64,000 nt of DNA from CAINVV01 sp038323575 (GCA_038323575.1 JBBQHB010000015.1:1-64000); one strand, 5' to 3'; positions 1 to 8,678 are shown, counted from the stretch's first letter. Notes: generated from the letters alone by a model not told the origin. Numbers and translations are program-made.

Positions 1-320
1 GTAGGCACGACCCATGCCGGGTGCCATCGGCACCATACATGTTGTAGCCTCGGAATTTATTCCTTGGAAAATATCACGCATTTCAATATTAATTCGGGAG
101 TGCTGTAAGCACGATCCATGCCGGGTGCCATCGGCACCATACATGTTGTAGCCTCGGAATTTATTCCGTGGAAAATATCACGCATTTCAATATTAATTCG
201 GGAGTGCCGTAGGCACGATCCATACCGGGTGCCAACGGCACCATACATGTTGTAGCCTCGGAATTTATTCCGTGGAAAAATGAGCGCTATGGCAAAAAAT
301 GCCGTAGGCATGACCGATTT
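1..320 (+). repeat. REP-like 104-bp tandem array, left of transposase
   Basis: Three units repeat with an exact period of 104 bp; the first may begin outside the window. Each holds the imperfect hairpin cctcggaatttattccgtgg (48-67 with one change, 152-171, 256-275) and a second hairpin of the form GGTGCC-ATC-GGCACC. Units are joined by a conserved AT-rich linker. The array ends with another small hairpin, ATGCC-GTA-GGCAT (about 299-311). The arrangement resembles REP/BIME arrays tied to Y1 (HUH) transposases, and such a gene follows at 405. No protein-coding potential is evident. Confidence 0.85.
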
Positions 321-404
321 CACAACCCGTTAAAATAAACCCTCAAAAATTTTGAAAAATCAAAAAATATCGGTATATTTAATTGAATCTTAATTCCTTA
401 AAAA

Positions 405-866
405 ATGCCAAATACCTATCATCAAATATATATTCACGGCGTATTTGCTGTAAAAAACAGAAATGCGAGGATACAACCGGAGTGGAAACCAAAGCTGATG
501 GCAGTAGTAGGAAACCTGATCAATGAAACCGGTTCGACCAATATCATTGTTAATGGCGTAGAAGATCATGCCCATTGTTTGTTCGGACTGAAACCATCTG
601 TTAGTATTTCAGACGTAATGAAAATAGCCAAATCCAAATCATCCAAATGGCTAAATGAAAGCAATTTGCTGCAACATCATTATGAATGGCAATCCGGTTT
701 TGGCGCATTTTCTTACAGCCATTCACAAATTGATCTGCTTTACAAATATATTTTGAATCAGGAGAGGCATCACCAACATCAATCTTTCCGCGAGGAATAC
801 ATAGAATTACTCACGAGATTCAATATAAATTTTGATGAGAATTATATCTTTCATGATATGATTTGA
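405..866 (+). CDS. IS200/IS605-type Y1 (HUH) transposase, REP-associated
   Basis: This 153-aa protein has the size and motifs of single-domain Y1 transposases, which nick and rejoin single-stranded DNA at hairpins. The metal-binding HUH motif is His-Ala-His in VEDHAHCLFGL (about residues 51-61), and the catalytic Tyr lies in the helix YKYILNQERHH (about residues 113-123). The GFGAFSYS segment before it is typical of the IS200 group. The ATG at 405 lies just after an A-rich stretch. No accessory TnpB gene is present. Hairpin-rich REP-like repeats lie on both sides, so it may be a domesticated REP-associated transposase (RAYT) rather than a selfish IS; the sequence cannot decide this. It appears intact. 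Confidence 0.9.
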   Translation: MPNTYHQIYIHGVFAVKNRNARIQPEWKPKLMAVVGNLINETGSTNIIVNGVEDHAHCLFGLKPSVSISDVMKIAKSKSSKWLNESNLLQHHYEWQSGFGAFSYSHSQIDLLYKYILNQERHHQHQSFREEYIELLTRFNINFDENYIFHDMI

Positions 867-899
867 ATACAGCACATTACCAAATCCAAGCATCAATGT

Positions 900-1370
900 A
901 ATAAATCCCGATGCATCAAAATCTGCCATGCCTAAGGCATTTTGGCAAATCTCTCATCGCTCTCTCCACGGAATAAATTCCGAGGCTACAATATCGGCCA
1001 TCCCGCAAATGCGGGATTGATATGCAGGATTTTCAGAAATTGAATATCCCATCCACGGAATAAATTCCGAGGCTACAACATCGGCCATTCCTAACGGCAT
1101 TGATATTTACGATCTTCTAATTTCAGTCCAGTGCCGTTGGCACGACCCATCCCGCGTGCCATAGGCACAATTCATATTGTAGCCTCGGAATTTATTCCGT
1201 GGAAAATATCACGCATTTCAATATTAATTCGGGAGTGCCATAGGCACGACCCATGCCGGGTGCCATCGGCACCATACATGTTGTAGCCTCGGAATTTATT
1301 CCGTGGAAAATGATCGCGCATATAGACAAAAATGCCGTAGGCATGGCCGATTTTTCAAGACACAAATTTA
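900..1370 (+). repeat. REP-like repeat cluster, right of transposase
   Basis: Four copies of the hairpin seen left of the transposase occur here: two inverted (966-985 and 1053-1072) and two direct (1183-1202 and 1287-1306). The direct pair is again spaced exactly 104 bp. Each is preceded by a different small hairpin: ATCCCGC-AAAT-GCGGGAT (about 1003-1020), an imperfect ATGCC/GGAAT stem (about 1085-1105), GTGCC-ATA-GGCAC and GGTGCC-ATC-GGCACC. The cluster ends with ATGCC-GTA-GGCAT near 1331, mirroring the left array. The rest of the 867-1456 interval holds no gene. Confidence 0.85.
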
Positions 1371-1456
1371 ATTCCCGATTATCGGGCCTATTGAAATTTC
1401 AATTAATTTTAATAAATCAATCCAAATGATTTCCAGCACCAAAATAATAAACCAAA

Positions 1457-2716
1457 ATGCACTCCAACCGACGCAAATTTATCACCACCTCCCTGGCAGG
1501 AGGCCTGGCAGCTGCTTTACCGGGTTCTGCCCATGCAGCAAAACCTGCAGAAAATATTGAACAGTCCTATGCAAAACTCGACGAAATATTAAAAAAGGAG
1601 GTACTGAAAAAAAGGCTGTTCTCTGCACCCGTCATCATTGAAACGCTTGAATTGCTTCGCTTTAAAGACAGCTTTTTGTGCCGGGTCCGGTCAAAGGATG
1701 GAGCTGAAGGTTGGTCATTCGCGAACGATGGTCCGATGAAAACATTTTACCCGGTATTTACAAACAGGCTGCAACCCTATTTTATCGGGAAAGATGCCAG
1801 GGATCTTGAAGCACTGCTCGAAGAGGTCTATGTCTACCAAAGCAACTACAAATTCCAAAGCCTGGCACTCTGGGTTCCTGTTGCCACCATCGAATTCGCG
1901 ATTTTGGATATGTTGGGAAGAATTGCAGGGAAACCGATCGGCCAGCTGATTGGGGATATCCATCTGAAAGAGGTTTCATTCTACCAGGCTAACAGCGAAC
2001 GTGATATTTCAGGCGAAGAGGTACTGAAACACCTGCAGCAGGAATTGGCCAAATCCAAAACCAAGGCCCTAAAATTTAAAGTCGGCGGACGGATGAGCCA
2101 TCCTGAGTTTCCGGCCGACAGATCAGTGAAACTAATACCGATGGTACGCAAGATATTTGGCGACGAGATGCACCTGTTTGCCGATTCCAACGGTTCTTAC
2201 AACACCGAAGAAGCCATAAAAATTGGAAAATTGCTGCAGGAATACAAATACGAACATTACGAAGAGCCCGTTCCCTTCGACTGGTACGAAGAAACCAAAC
2301 AGGTTGCTGACGCGCTGACCATTCCGATCGCCGGGGGCGAACAGGAATCCAGTATGCACAACTTCAGGTGGCTTATCGCCCATGATGCACTTCAAATCGT
2401 ACAGCCGGATGTCTATTATTTTGGAGGAATGATCCGCTCGATGAGGGTTGCAAGGATGGGAGAAGCATTTGGAAAAGTTTGCACTCCCCACATTTCAGGA
2501 GGCATGGGATACCTGTACATGATGCATTTCGTATCGGCCATTTCCAACGCAGGGCCTTTTCACGAATTCAAAGGGAACAGCAAGGAAATTCCCATCGAAT
2601 GCAGGACGTCTTCTATCCTGATCGATGAGGGGGTCATCAAAGTCCCGACCGGACCGGGCTCGGGAGTGGAGGTTGATCCGGATTACCTGAAAAAATACAG
2701 GGTAGTAACAGGATAA
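1457..2716 (+). CDS. Exported mandelate racemase/muconate lactonizing-type enolase-superfamily enzyme
   Basis: This 419-aa protein begins with a Tat-like leader (SNRRKFITTSLAGG) ending near AHA, so it is probably exported. The enolase-superfamily signature is present: a KxK motif (K206, K208), metal ligands D243, E269 or E270 (EEPVPF) and E295 (GGEQE), and a His general base in TPHISGG (H345). KxK plus this His fits the MR/MLE subgroup, whose members abstract a proton alpha to a carboxylate in sugar acids, dipeptides or aromatics. The substrate cannot be told. It ends exactly where the convergent aminotransferase gene ends, with stop codons abutting at 2716/2717. Export is unusual for this normally cytosolic family. 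Confidence 0.85.
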   Translation: MHSNRRKFITTSLAGGLAAALPGSAHAAKPAENIEQSYAKLDEILKKEVLKKRLFSAPVIIETLELLRFKDSFLCRVRSKDGAEGWSFANDGPMKTFYPVFTNRLQPYFIGKDARDLEALLEEVYVYQSNYKFQSLALWVPVATIEFAILDMLGRIAGKPIGQLIGDIHLKEVSFYQANSERDISGEEVLKHLQQELAKSKTKALKFKVGGRMSHPEFPADRSVKLIPMVRKIFGDEMHLFADSNGSYNTEEAIKIGKLLQEYKYEHYEEPVPFDWYEETKQVADALTIPIAGGEQESSMHNFRWLIAHDALQIVQPDVYYFGGMIRSMRVARMGEAFGKVCTPHISGGMGYLYMMHFVSAISNAGPFHEFKGNSKEIPIECRTSSILIDEGVIKVPTGPGSGVEVDPDYLKKYRVVTG

Positions 2717-3775
2717 TCACCACTTATCGAACATACCGTGCAACAATGTGATAAAACGGTCAATTTGGTTCATGGTTGTATTCCTGGTAATAAATGTTTG
2801 GATCCAATTTCGTTTAATCAAATAGTTACTGTTGAAACTGATAATACAATTCATCTCTGCAAGGTAATTCCCAAATGCGACACTGTTTAAATCTGCAGGT
2901 AATTCAATGGTGATTACTGCAGGTGAGGAAGTTGACTCACCATTAATAATTTTAAAATTTGCCTGCCTGATCCCGTCTCTGAGGATTTTCGATTTCTTTA
3001 ACAGGTCATCGTATAGGTATGTTCGCTCATTCAGCGTTTTAACAGCACCAAACAAGGCATAAACCAGGTTGGTAGATATTGTGAACGGAATGCCATTTTT
3101 ACTCCTGTAATATCCAATGTCCAGGTACTTTGGGATCGCACCGGATAACAATATTTCATGGTTCGAAAATACCATGGAAAGCCCCGGGTAAGAGCAAAGT
3201 GCTTTTCCGCTTGAGCAAGAGACCAGGTAAATATTTTTAAGGTTAACCCGGATAGTTCCGACAGAACTTATACAGTCCAGACACAATTTGATTTTCTGTT
3301 GATTACAAATCTCCTGAAGCAGATCTATATCGTTCATAACACCTGTTGAAGTCTCACAATGAACGGCCCAAATCCATTTGATCTGACTGTTTTGGTCGAT
3401 AAAATCACTGAACTCCCTGTAAGAAAACGGTTCGCCCCAAATAGCGGAGAATGTCAGGAATTTCAGTTTGAACCTTTTGGCTTGCGAGATCAAACGATCG
3501 CCAAATTCACCGTTTGTCAGAATCAGTCCATGTTCGTCGTTCAGTGACAATTGTGCAGCAATGGCATCATTTGCCAAGGTTCCTGATCCGGCCAGTATTT
3601 CTGCATGTTTTGAATTCACTAAATGACAAAGCGCTTTCCGCAGCTGGTCAAAATCTGAAATAAATTCTTCACTTCTGTGTGATACCGGCAACTTAAAGAA
3701 GGCATCCATCACCCGCTTATCCAATTCAACCGGACCTGGTAATAGGTGAATAATATCATTTGAAACTGTCGTCAT
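2717..3775 (-). CDS. Class V PLP-dependent aminotransferase (alanine-glyoxylate/serine-pyruvate type)
   Basis: The 352-aa protein starts with IHLLPGPVELDKRV and has VSHRSEEF, a hallmark of the alanine-glyoxylate/2-aminoethylphosphonate aminotransferase branch of class V. D167 (CLDCISS) should contact the pyridine nitrogen of PLP, and K191 in SSGKALCSYPG should form the Schiff base. The glycine-rich AGSGTLAND binds the cofactor phosphate. It lies 6 nt downstream of a GNAT gene on the same strand, so the two are co-transcribed. Together they could interconvert an amino and keto acid and acylate the amine, but the substrate is unknown. Length is close to family norm and no lesion is visible. Confidence 0.85.
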   Translation of the reverse strand: MTTVSNDIIHLLPGPVELDKRVMDAFFKLPVSHRSEEFISDFDQLRKALCHLVNSKHAEILAGSGTLANDAIAAQLSLNDEHGLILTNGEFGDRLISQAKRFKLKFLTFSAIWGEPFSYREFSDFIDQNSQIKWIWAVHCETSTGVMNDIDLLQEICNQQKIKLCLDCISSVGTIRVNLKNIYLVSCSSGKALCSYPGLSMVFSNHEILLSGAIPKYLDIGYYRSKNGIPFTISTNLVYALFGAVKTLNERTYLYDDLLKKSKILRDGIRQANFKIINGESTSSPAVITIELPADLNSVAFGNYLAEMNCIISFNSNYLIKRNWIQTFITRNTTMNQIDRFITLLHGMFDKW

Positions 3776-3781
3776 ACTTAA

Positions 3782-4327
3782 CTAATCAGGATGAATAAAA
3801 ACCGGCAAAGCATTCTCAACGGTCAGATACATTGGATAATAAAGGGCTTCAGATGTCCCAACCGGATCCGCGAATTGTTTAAAACCGAGATGCCCGTACA
3901 ATTTTAATTGCCTGATGGTACCGGAAATCAAGGCGATTTCAAATCCATGCTCCATACAATAGCTTGCGAGTATTTGTATTAACCCATAGAAAACCTTGCT
4001 GTTCCTGTACCCCTCCTTTACTGAGAGCAACCTTATTTCACACAAATGTTCCTTTATTGGCAGATAATCATCCAGATTGATGATTTTTTTGTCCAGTGAA
4101 AATGGCCTTTTTTCTTTTAGACAAATCATACCTACTACCTCCTGCAAATTATTTAAACAGATGAAATAGATATTCTCCTCATGAAATTTGTCAACTAAGA
4201 ATTGATCCGGATTCTTCGGATGTTGCGGAATTTCTTCCACAAAAGTTGCATAATTGAGCTGGTGAATCTGATTAAACTCATCCGGTTCACCTGCAATTTT
4301 GAAAGTTAGTTGTTTCTCTGATTCCAT
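3782..4327 (-). CDS. GNAT-family acyltransferase, possibly FeeM/autoinducer-synthase-like
   Basis: This 181-aa protein carries features of the GNAT branch that includes N-acyl amino acid synthases and acyl-homoserine-lactone synthases: an N-terminal LNYATFVEEIPQHP segment, a beta-strand YFICLNNLQEVVGMICL, CEIRLLSVKEGYRNSKVFYGL at the acyl-CoA/ACP-binding region, and a C-terminal LKLYGHLGFKQF strand-loop. It probably transfers an acyl chain onto an amine. It is the first gene of a two-gene minus-strand unit with the class V aminotransferase, with only 6 nt between them. The substrate is not evident, and a plain N-acetyltransferase is the alternative. Confidence 0.75.
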   Translation of the reverse strand: MESEKQLTFKIAGEPDEFNQIHQLNYATFVEEIPQHPKNPDQFLVDKFHEENIYFICLNNLQEVVGMICLKEKRPFSLDKKIINLDDYLPIKEHLCEIRLLSVKEGYRNSKVFYGLIQILASYCMEHGFEIALISGTIRQLKLYGHLGFKQFADPVGTSEALYYPMYLTVENALPVFIHPD

Positions 4328-4700
4328 TTCATGCTAAAGTTGAACCTTTTGATGTCTCAAGGCATTAAATTTAGTGATATTTTACCGATGGGCAATCAGG
4401 ACTATGAATATTTGAAGTGTACTCAACACATTGCATAACAGCGGATACTTACAATAATAAAGAAAATTCGGAATAATCAACAATCAAATTTAAACAATTT
4501 TGTTTGGAAATCTTTGCAGCAATTTATATACTTTCCCGGCATTATTTCTTCGAAGTATTGCATTAGAAGAAAATAATTCAATGTTTTAAGATTTTCTTAC
4601 ATTTAATACAACTTTAAAACATGAAGCTTTTCTATGAATTTCTAACCATACTGATTTGAAAAACACTTGATTCAATCCAATTAACCCAATACTCTTAAAG
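4328..4700. other. AT-rich divergent intergenic region, no gene seen
   Basis: These 373 bp separate the minus-strand GNAT gene from the plus-strand amidase gene and should contain promoters for both. The stretch is AT-rich. I find no ORF of note, no RNA gene and no convincing TAnnTTTG promoter with a properly spaced TTG. Confidence 0.6.
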
Positions 4701-6311
4701 ATGCACCGAAGAACATTTGTTAAAAACAGCATGCTGGCAGGCACTTCATTGGCCTCGCTCTCTCTGGCTGCCTGTCAGTTTAATACTTCTACCGTGAAAA
4801 AGGATGAGAACACTCCGGCAGAGGTCAACCTCGATGAATTAACAATCCTTCAACTGCAGGAAAAAGTCAAAAATGGTCGGCTCACCTACGTTGCAATGGC
4901 CCAAATCTATCTGAAACGGATTAGTGATTTGGACAAAGCCGGTCCCACTCTGAATTCGGTAATTGAAATCAATCCGGAGGCACTGGCCATGGCAGAAAAG
5001 ATGGACGAGGAACGCATAGCAGGCAAGCTGAGAGGTCCCTTGCATGGTATTCCAGTATTGATCAAAGACAACATCAACAGCGGTGACAAGATGCAGACCA
5101 CTGCCGGGTCACTTGCGCTGGCAGGAAATATAGCTTCAGAAGATGCCTTTGTAATGAAAAAACTCAGGGAAGCCGGGGTTGTCCTCCTGGGAAAAACCAA
5201 CCTCAGCGAGTGGGCCAATTTCAGGTCGACCCGCTCCGCAAGCGGTTGGAGCAGCCGCGGTGGCCAGACCCACAACCCTTACATTCTCGACCGCTCGCCC
5301 TGCGGATCTAGTTCCGGTTCCGCAGTGGCAGTCTCGGCCAACCTCTGTGCTGTGGCTGTGGGGACTGAAACAGATGGTTCCATCGCCTGTCCTGCTTCCA
5401 TGAACGGACTGGTAGGTATAAAACCGACGATAGGACTTATCAGCAGGTCGGGAATCATCCCCATCTCCAAATCACAGGATACGGCCGGTCCTTTGGCGCG
5501 AACCGTTACGGATGCAGTTCTTCTGCTGAACGCCATGACCGGCGCAGATCCCGGAGATGAATCAACGACTGCCAACAAAAATCCGATCGCTGATTACAGC
5601 CGCTTCCTGGATACAAACGGTCTGAAAGGTAAAAGAATCGGTGTTGAGAAAACTTTTCTCAAACACCACGAAGGAATCGACAAAATCCTGAAACTGGCTT
5701 TGTCCAAAATAGAACAGGCCGGCGCGACCATTGTGGAGGTTGACTTTATGAACAAAACCGGAGAATTCGGGAAAGCTGAATTCGAAATGATGGAGTTTGA
5801 ATTCAAAGACGGCCTCAACAGGTATCTCTCAACTGCAAACAGTAAAATGAAGTCATTGAAGGATATTATCGAGTTCAACAACCGGAACGAGTCTTCAGTG
5901 ATGCCCTGGTTCCAACAGGAAATCATGGAGGGCTCAGAATTAAAGGGTGATTTAAACTCAAAAGAATATATTGCGGCCGTTCAGCAACTTGGAAAACTGA
6001 AAGAATTCATTGATCAGCTGTTCATTGCGCAAAACTTGGATGCGTTATGCGGTCCTGCTACCGGGACCTCCTGGTGCAACGACCCCATCAACGGAGATTT
6101 CTGGACAGGTTACGGTGCTTATACCCCGGCTGCAATCACCGGATATCCGTCCATCACGGTGCCAATGGGATTTGTTAGCGAACTGCCGCTGGGCCTTTCA
6201 TTTTTTGCCCGCGCTTTCCGGGAACCGGAAATCATTGCGATCGGATACGCTTATGAGCAAATCTCAAAAAAACGCACACCACCAAAATTCCTCAGTAGCC
6301 TGAAGGTTTAA
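4701..6311 (+). CDS. Exported amidase (amidase-signature family)
   Basis: This 536-aa enzyme hydrolyses or transfers carboxamide groups by the Ser-cisSer-Lys mechanism. The lysine is K122 in GIPVLIKDN, the serine-rich loop CGSSSGS spans 201-207, and the nucleophile is S227 in GTETDGSIACP. QDTAGPLARTV and a C-terminal AITGYPSITVPMG are also typical. The N-terminus (HRRTFVKNS, then a hydrophobic stretch ending SLAAC at 21-25) looks like a signal with a lipobox, so the protein is probably a surface or periplasmic lipoprotein. It stands alone upstream of a small membrane-protein gene. It is not GatA: no gatB/gatC is nearby and the leader argues for export. Confidence 0.9.
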   Translation: MHRRTFVKNSMLAGTSLASLSLAACQFNTSTVKKDENTPAEVNLDELTILQLQEKVKNGRLTYVAMAQIYLKRISDLDKAGPTLNSVIEINPEALAMAEKMDEERIAGKLRGPLHGIPVLIKDNINSGDKMQTTAGSLALAGNIASEDAFVMKKLREAGVVLLGKTNLSEWANFRSTRSASGWSSRGGQTHNPYILDRSPCGSSSGSAVAVSANLCAVAVGTETDGSIACPASMNGLVGIKPTIGLISRSGIIPISKSQDTAGPLARTVTDAVLLLNAMTGADPGDESTTANKNPIADYSRFLDTNGLKGKRIGVEKTFLKHHEGIDKILKLALSKIEQAGATIVEVDFMNKTGEFGKAEFEMMEFEFKDGLNRYLSTANSKMKSLKDIIEFNNRNESSVMPWFQQEIMEGSELKGDLNSKEYIAAVQQLGKLKEFIDQLFIAQNLDALCGPATGTSWCNDPINGDFWTGYGAYTPAAITGYPSITVPMGFVSELPLGLSFFARAFREPEIIAIGYAYEQISKKRTPPKFLSSLKV

Positions 6312-6385
6312 ACCTCAGCAGATGAATTTTTTTCTTATTTCAAATAACTGAACGCAAAAAATTGATTATCTATAACATAAACCTA

Positions 6386-6934
6386 ATGAAAAAACGTCCT
6401 GATCCTGCAAAAAACATGAAAACCGATGCCATGGTCACAATGGAAAAGAGATTGTTTAAACCTTCCGCCACAGAAATGGTACAGTTGTCAGTCGCCTTGC
6501 TGGTACTTCTTAACGGTATTGTCTTACTGCTGTTCCCTTTGTTGTTAATGAAATCATATGCCGAAGTATTCAGCAAAGCTTGGATTATCCTCATCTTCAC
6601 CCCGCTGCTGACCGGGGTCATCCAGCCATTGACCAACCGGGCCGGATTGCTGACATTGCATGGATTGCCGGATCCGGAAATGATTCAAACAAAGTTGGCA
6701 GAATTGCTCAAGTATTATAATTACATAGAAACCGGAAGGGATGATCAGTCTCTTTACCTCGATTACAGCACAAAATGGAAAAGGTTCATGCACTTTAACA
6801 GAGGTCAGGTAAGCATTACGGTTGACCAGGATACCATCATGATCACCGGGAAAAAACTGGTGCTTGACTTTATTGAAACGAAGATGCTATTCGGGAAGGA
6901 ATTTAAAACATTGAATGCGTACAAGTTGAAATGA
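6386..6934 (+). CDS. Hypothetical membrane protein with two transmembrane helices
   Basis: I do not recognise this protein. I start it at the ATG at 6386 rather than at an in-frame TTG at 6362, giving 182 aa. After a basic N-terminal segment there are two hydrophobic helices (VQLSVALLVLLNGIVLLLFP and the AWIILIFTPLLTGVI region), followed by a soluble domain of about 100 aa (LAELLKYYNYIETG... to ...FKTLNAYKLK). The layout, two helices then a small mixed alpha/beta tail, is common in Bacteroidota proteins of unknown function. It lies 74 bp downstream of the amidase and 36 bp upstream of a decayed gene of similar architecture. Confidence 0.7.
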   Translation: MKKRPDPAKNMKTDAMVTMEKRLFKPSATEMVQLSVALLVLLNGIVLLLFPLLLMKSYAEVFSKAWIILIFTPLLTGVIQPLTNRAGLLTLHGLPDPEMIQTKLAELLKYYNYIETGRDDQSLYLDYSTKWKRFMHFNRGQVSITVDQDTIMITGKKLVLDFIETKMLFGKEFKTLNAYKLK

Positions 6935-6970
6935 AACAACCTATATTTTACCAATCAAATTTAATCTGCT

Positions 6971-7409
6971 ATGGAAACTATTCAGATTCACACAATCAAC
7001 AGGAAATGGACCAAACTTGAGCTGTATTTAAGCCTTATCATCCTGATTATTTGCATTATTGAGCTATTAGCTGCATTATTTTTTAATCACAAAGATGCTT
7101 ATTCGCCATTGCATTATCTCATCTTTTCAATGTATGGCTTGATGATGTTTTCGACGAGATATTTTGCACTCAAAGCAGATAAATATTTCATCAAATGGGA
7201 TGAAGAAGAGATAGTTTACGCTTTTCCCTGAACCCAGGGAATTAACACAGTCCGAATTCCTGATATTAAAGGTGTTAAAATAAATCTGTTTGAGATTAAA
7301 CTGCAATTGTCGGAAGGCGAAAAAACGCTCAAATTAGAAGGCCTTTTTTTACAAAGAACTTAAAAAGATAAAAGAAAAATTTGAGGCCATCCAAAGTCTA
7401 ATCAAATAG
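6971..7409 (+). pseudogene. Broken small membrane-protein gene (nonsense plus frameshift)
   Basis: The first 86 codons encode two hydrophobic helices (YLSLIILIICIIELLAALFF and the YLIFSMYGLMMF region) followed by DKYFIKWDEEEIVYAFP, then TGA at 7229-7231. The same frame continues without a break as TQGINTVRIPDIKGVKINLF to a stop near 7360. A shift by one base in the run of seven T (7344-7350) restores YKELKKIKEKFEAIQSLIK ending at TAG 7407-7409. The continuous amphipathic text on both sides of the two lesions shows this was one gene of about 145 codons. It is either a pseudogene or carries assembly errors. Its architecture resembles the gene just upstream. Confidence 0.75.
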
Positions 7410-7429
7410 AAACCAAACATTTCAAACCA

Positions 7430-7792
7430 ATGGAATCAAACCTGACCAAAGAAATTATTGCAGACAAAAGTCTGGTAGCCTTTTGCGGCCTCTACTGCGG
7501 CGCCTGTCGTTCCTATTTATCCGGCAAATGCCCCGGCTGCAAGGAAAATGCAAAGGCAACCTGGTGCAAAGTCAGGAGCTGTAACATGGAGAACAACTTT
7601 CAGCGTTGTGCCGACTGTACCATCACGAATTTGAAAACATGCAAAAAATACAATTCATTTATCGCCAAAGCATTTGGATTCGTTTTCAACTCAGACAGGG
7701 CAGCCTGCATCGAACAAATAAAGATAAGGGGTTATGATGGATTCGCGGTAGAGATGGCCGGTAGCAAAAGGCAGTCCATTCCCCGAAGATAA
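7430..7792 (+). CDS. DUF3795 cysteine-rich protein
   Basis: This 120-aa cytosolic protein opens with AFCGLYCGACRSYLSGKCPGC, the signature of the DUF3795 family, and has further cysteines in TWCKVRSCNMEN, QRCADCTI and LKTCKKY. The spacing suggests metal binding, probably zinc or an iron-sulfur cluster. No biochemical role is established for the family. It starts about 20 bp after the end of the broken membrane-protein gene and precedes a methyltransferase gene by 56 bp. Confidence 0.85.
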   Translation: MESNLTKEIIADKSLVAFCGLYCGACRSYLSGKCPGCKENAKATWCKVRSCNMENNFQRCADCTITNLKTCKKYNSFIAKAFGFVFNSDRAACIEQIKIRGYDGFAVEMAGSKRQSIPRR

Positions 7793-7810
7793 AACTACCC
7801 CCTCGGTTTT

Positions 7811-8346
7811 TGCTAACAGCTAAAAGGTAAGAGCTAAAAGCTATCTGTATGAAATATTTTCTCAAACAACTCACCTCCCTGATCCTTCCAATCACCGTGC
7901 TGATCCTCGTCCCGGCGTGGATAGAAAAGGATATTTCCATCAAAAATATCCCGATTTTTGCGGTGGGTATTCTGGTTGTGTTATTGGGAATAGCCATCCT
8001 GTCTGTCACGATATATAGCTTTATTACCATTGGGAAAGGAACCCTGGCTCCCTGGTTCCCGACCGGGAAGCTGGTAATCTCAGGATTGCATTCCTATATC
8101 AGAAATCCCATGATCATAGGTGTTCTGGTAGTTTTAGCCGGAGAATCAATTGCATTTTTATCTTTTAAAATCCTGATCTGGATGTTCCTTTTTTTCCTGA
8201 TTAACAACCTCTATTTCCTTCTTTACGAAGAACCCAGCCTTGAAAAGAGATTCGGGAATGATTATCTTGATTACAAAAAAAAGGTGCCACGCTGGATCCC
8301 AAAACTAAAATCTTACAAACCTTCTAAAACTGCTAACAGCTAAAAG
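7811..8346 (+). repeat. 16-bp direct repeats flanking the methyltransferase gene
   Basis: The sequence tgctaacagctaaaag occurs at 7811-7826 and again exactly at 8331-8346, bracketing the gene at 7849-8343. The second copy overlaps its 3' end and supplies the stop codon. Partial copies of AGCTAAAAG follow the first (7832-7840), and CAAACAGCTATGG follows the second. The pattern may mark an insertion or duplication of the gene block, or a local microsatellite-like motif. Confidence 0.6.
7849..8343 (+). CDS. Isoprenylcysteine carboxyl methyltransferase-family membrane protein
   Basis: The 164-aa protein has four or five hydrophobic segments and the C-terminal signature of the ICMT/PEMT superfamily: HSYIRNPMIIGVL, which contacts S-adenosylmethionine, then EEPSLEKRFGNDYLDYKKKVPRWIPK at the end. 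Members methylate lipids or prenylcysteine at the membrane; bacterial substrates are mostly unknown. The ATG at 7849 follows a region of AGCTAAAAG repeats. The last codons (KTANS) and the stop lie in one copy of the 16-bp repeat, so the C-terminus may have been altered when the repeat arose. Confidence 0.85.
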   Translation: MKYFLKQLTSLILPITVLILVPAWIEKDISIKNIPIFAVGILVVLLGIAILSVTIYSFITIGKGTLAPWFPTGKLVISGLHSYIRNPMIIGVLVVLAGESIAFLSFKILIWMFLFFLINNLYFLLYEEPSLEKRFGNDYLDYKKKVPRWIPKLKSYKPSKTANS

Positions 8347-8678
8347 CAAACAGCTATGGGTCATTCCGTTCCATTCGGAGACTTCAACAAATCATAACTT
8401 CGCTTATCATTACACCAGAAATACTGATTCTGCTTTAAAATATATACCTTTAACTGTCTGAAATCACTACCTTTACATATTATTCACTAAAATTAATTAC
8501 CTGAACTTTCAGGAACTGTTCCGAATTAAATAAGCTGCCCCTACCAGCTTATGACTTCTTAAAGCCTATACGCTTGATCAATATTTTTTCGATCATTAAA
8601 CATCCGGTTATTCAATCGGGCAAATTGCTTACCTCCAAATTTAAGCGTTATAAAGGAAACCTAAATACTGACTCCCTG
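8344..8678. other. Intergenic region before the histidine kinase
   Basis: About 335 bp with no clear gene. An in-frame TTG at 8574 could lengthen the kinase by 35 residues. Two TACCTTTA strings (about 8445 and 8470) resemble the TAnnTTTG promoter element but lack the final G. No RNA gene or terminator is evident. Confidence 0.5.

Noticed and set aside
1..320. CRISPR array at the regularly spaced repeats
   Set aside because: The period is a constant 104 bp with conserved, not unique, spacers and hairpins typical of REP; no cas gene is present.
57..323. An 88-codon minus-strand frame in the left repeat array
   Set aside because: It is made of the 104-bp repeat read through; it repeats itself and has no protein-like features.
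6971..7231. TGA read as an amino acid (recoding) in the broken genes
   Set aside because: TGA is the natural stop of several intact genes here (2717, 38201, 40264, 56937), so these are lesions.
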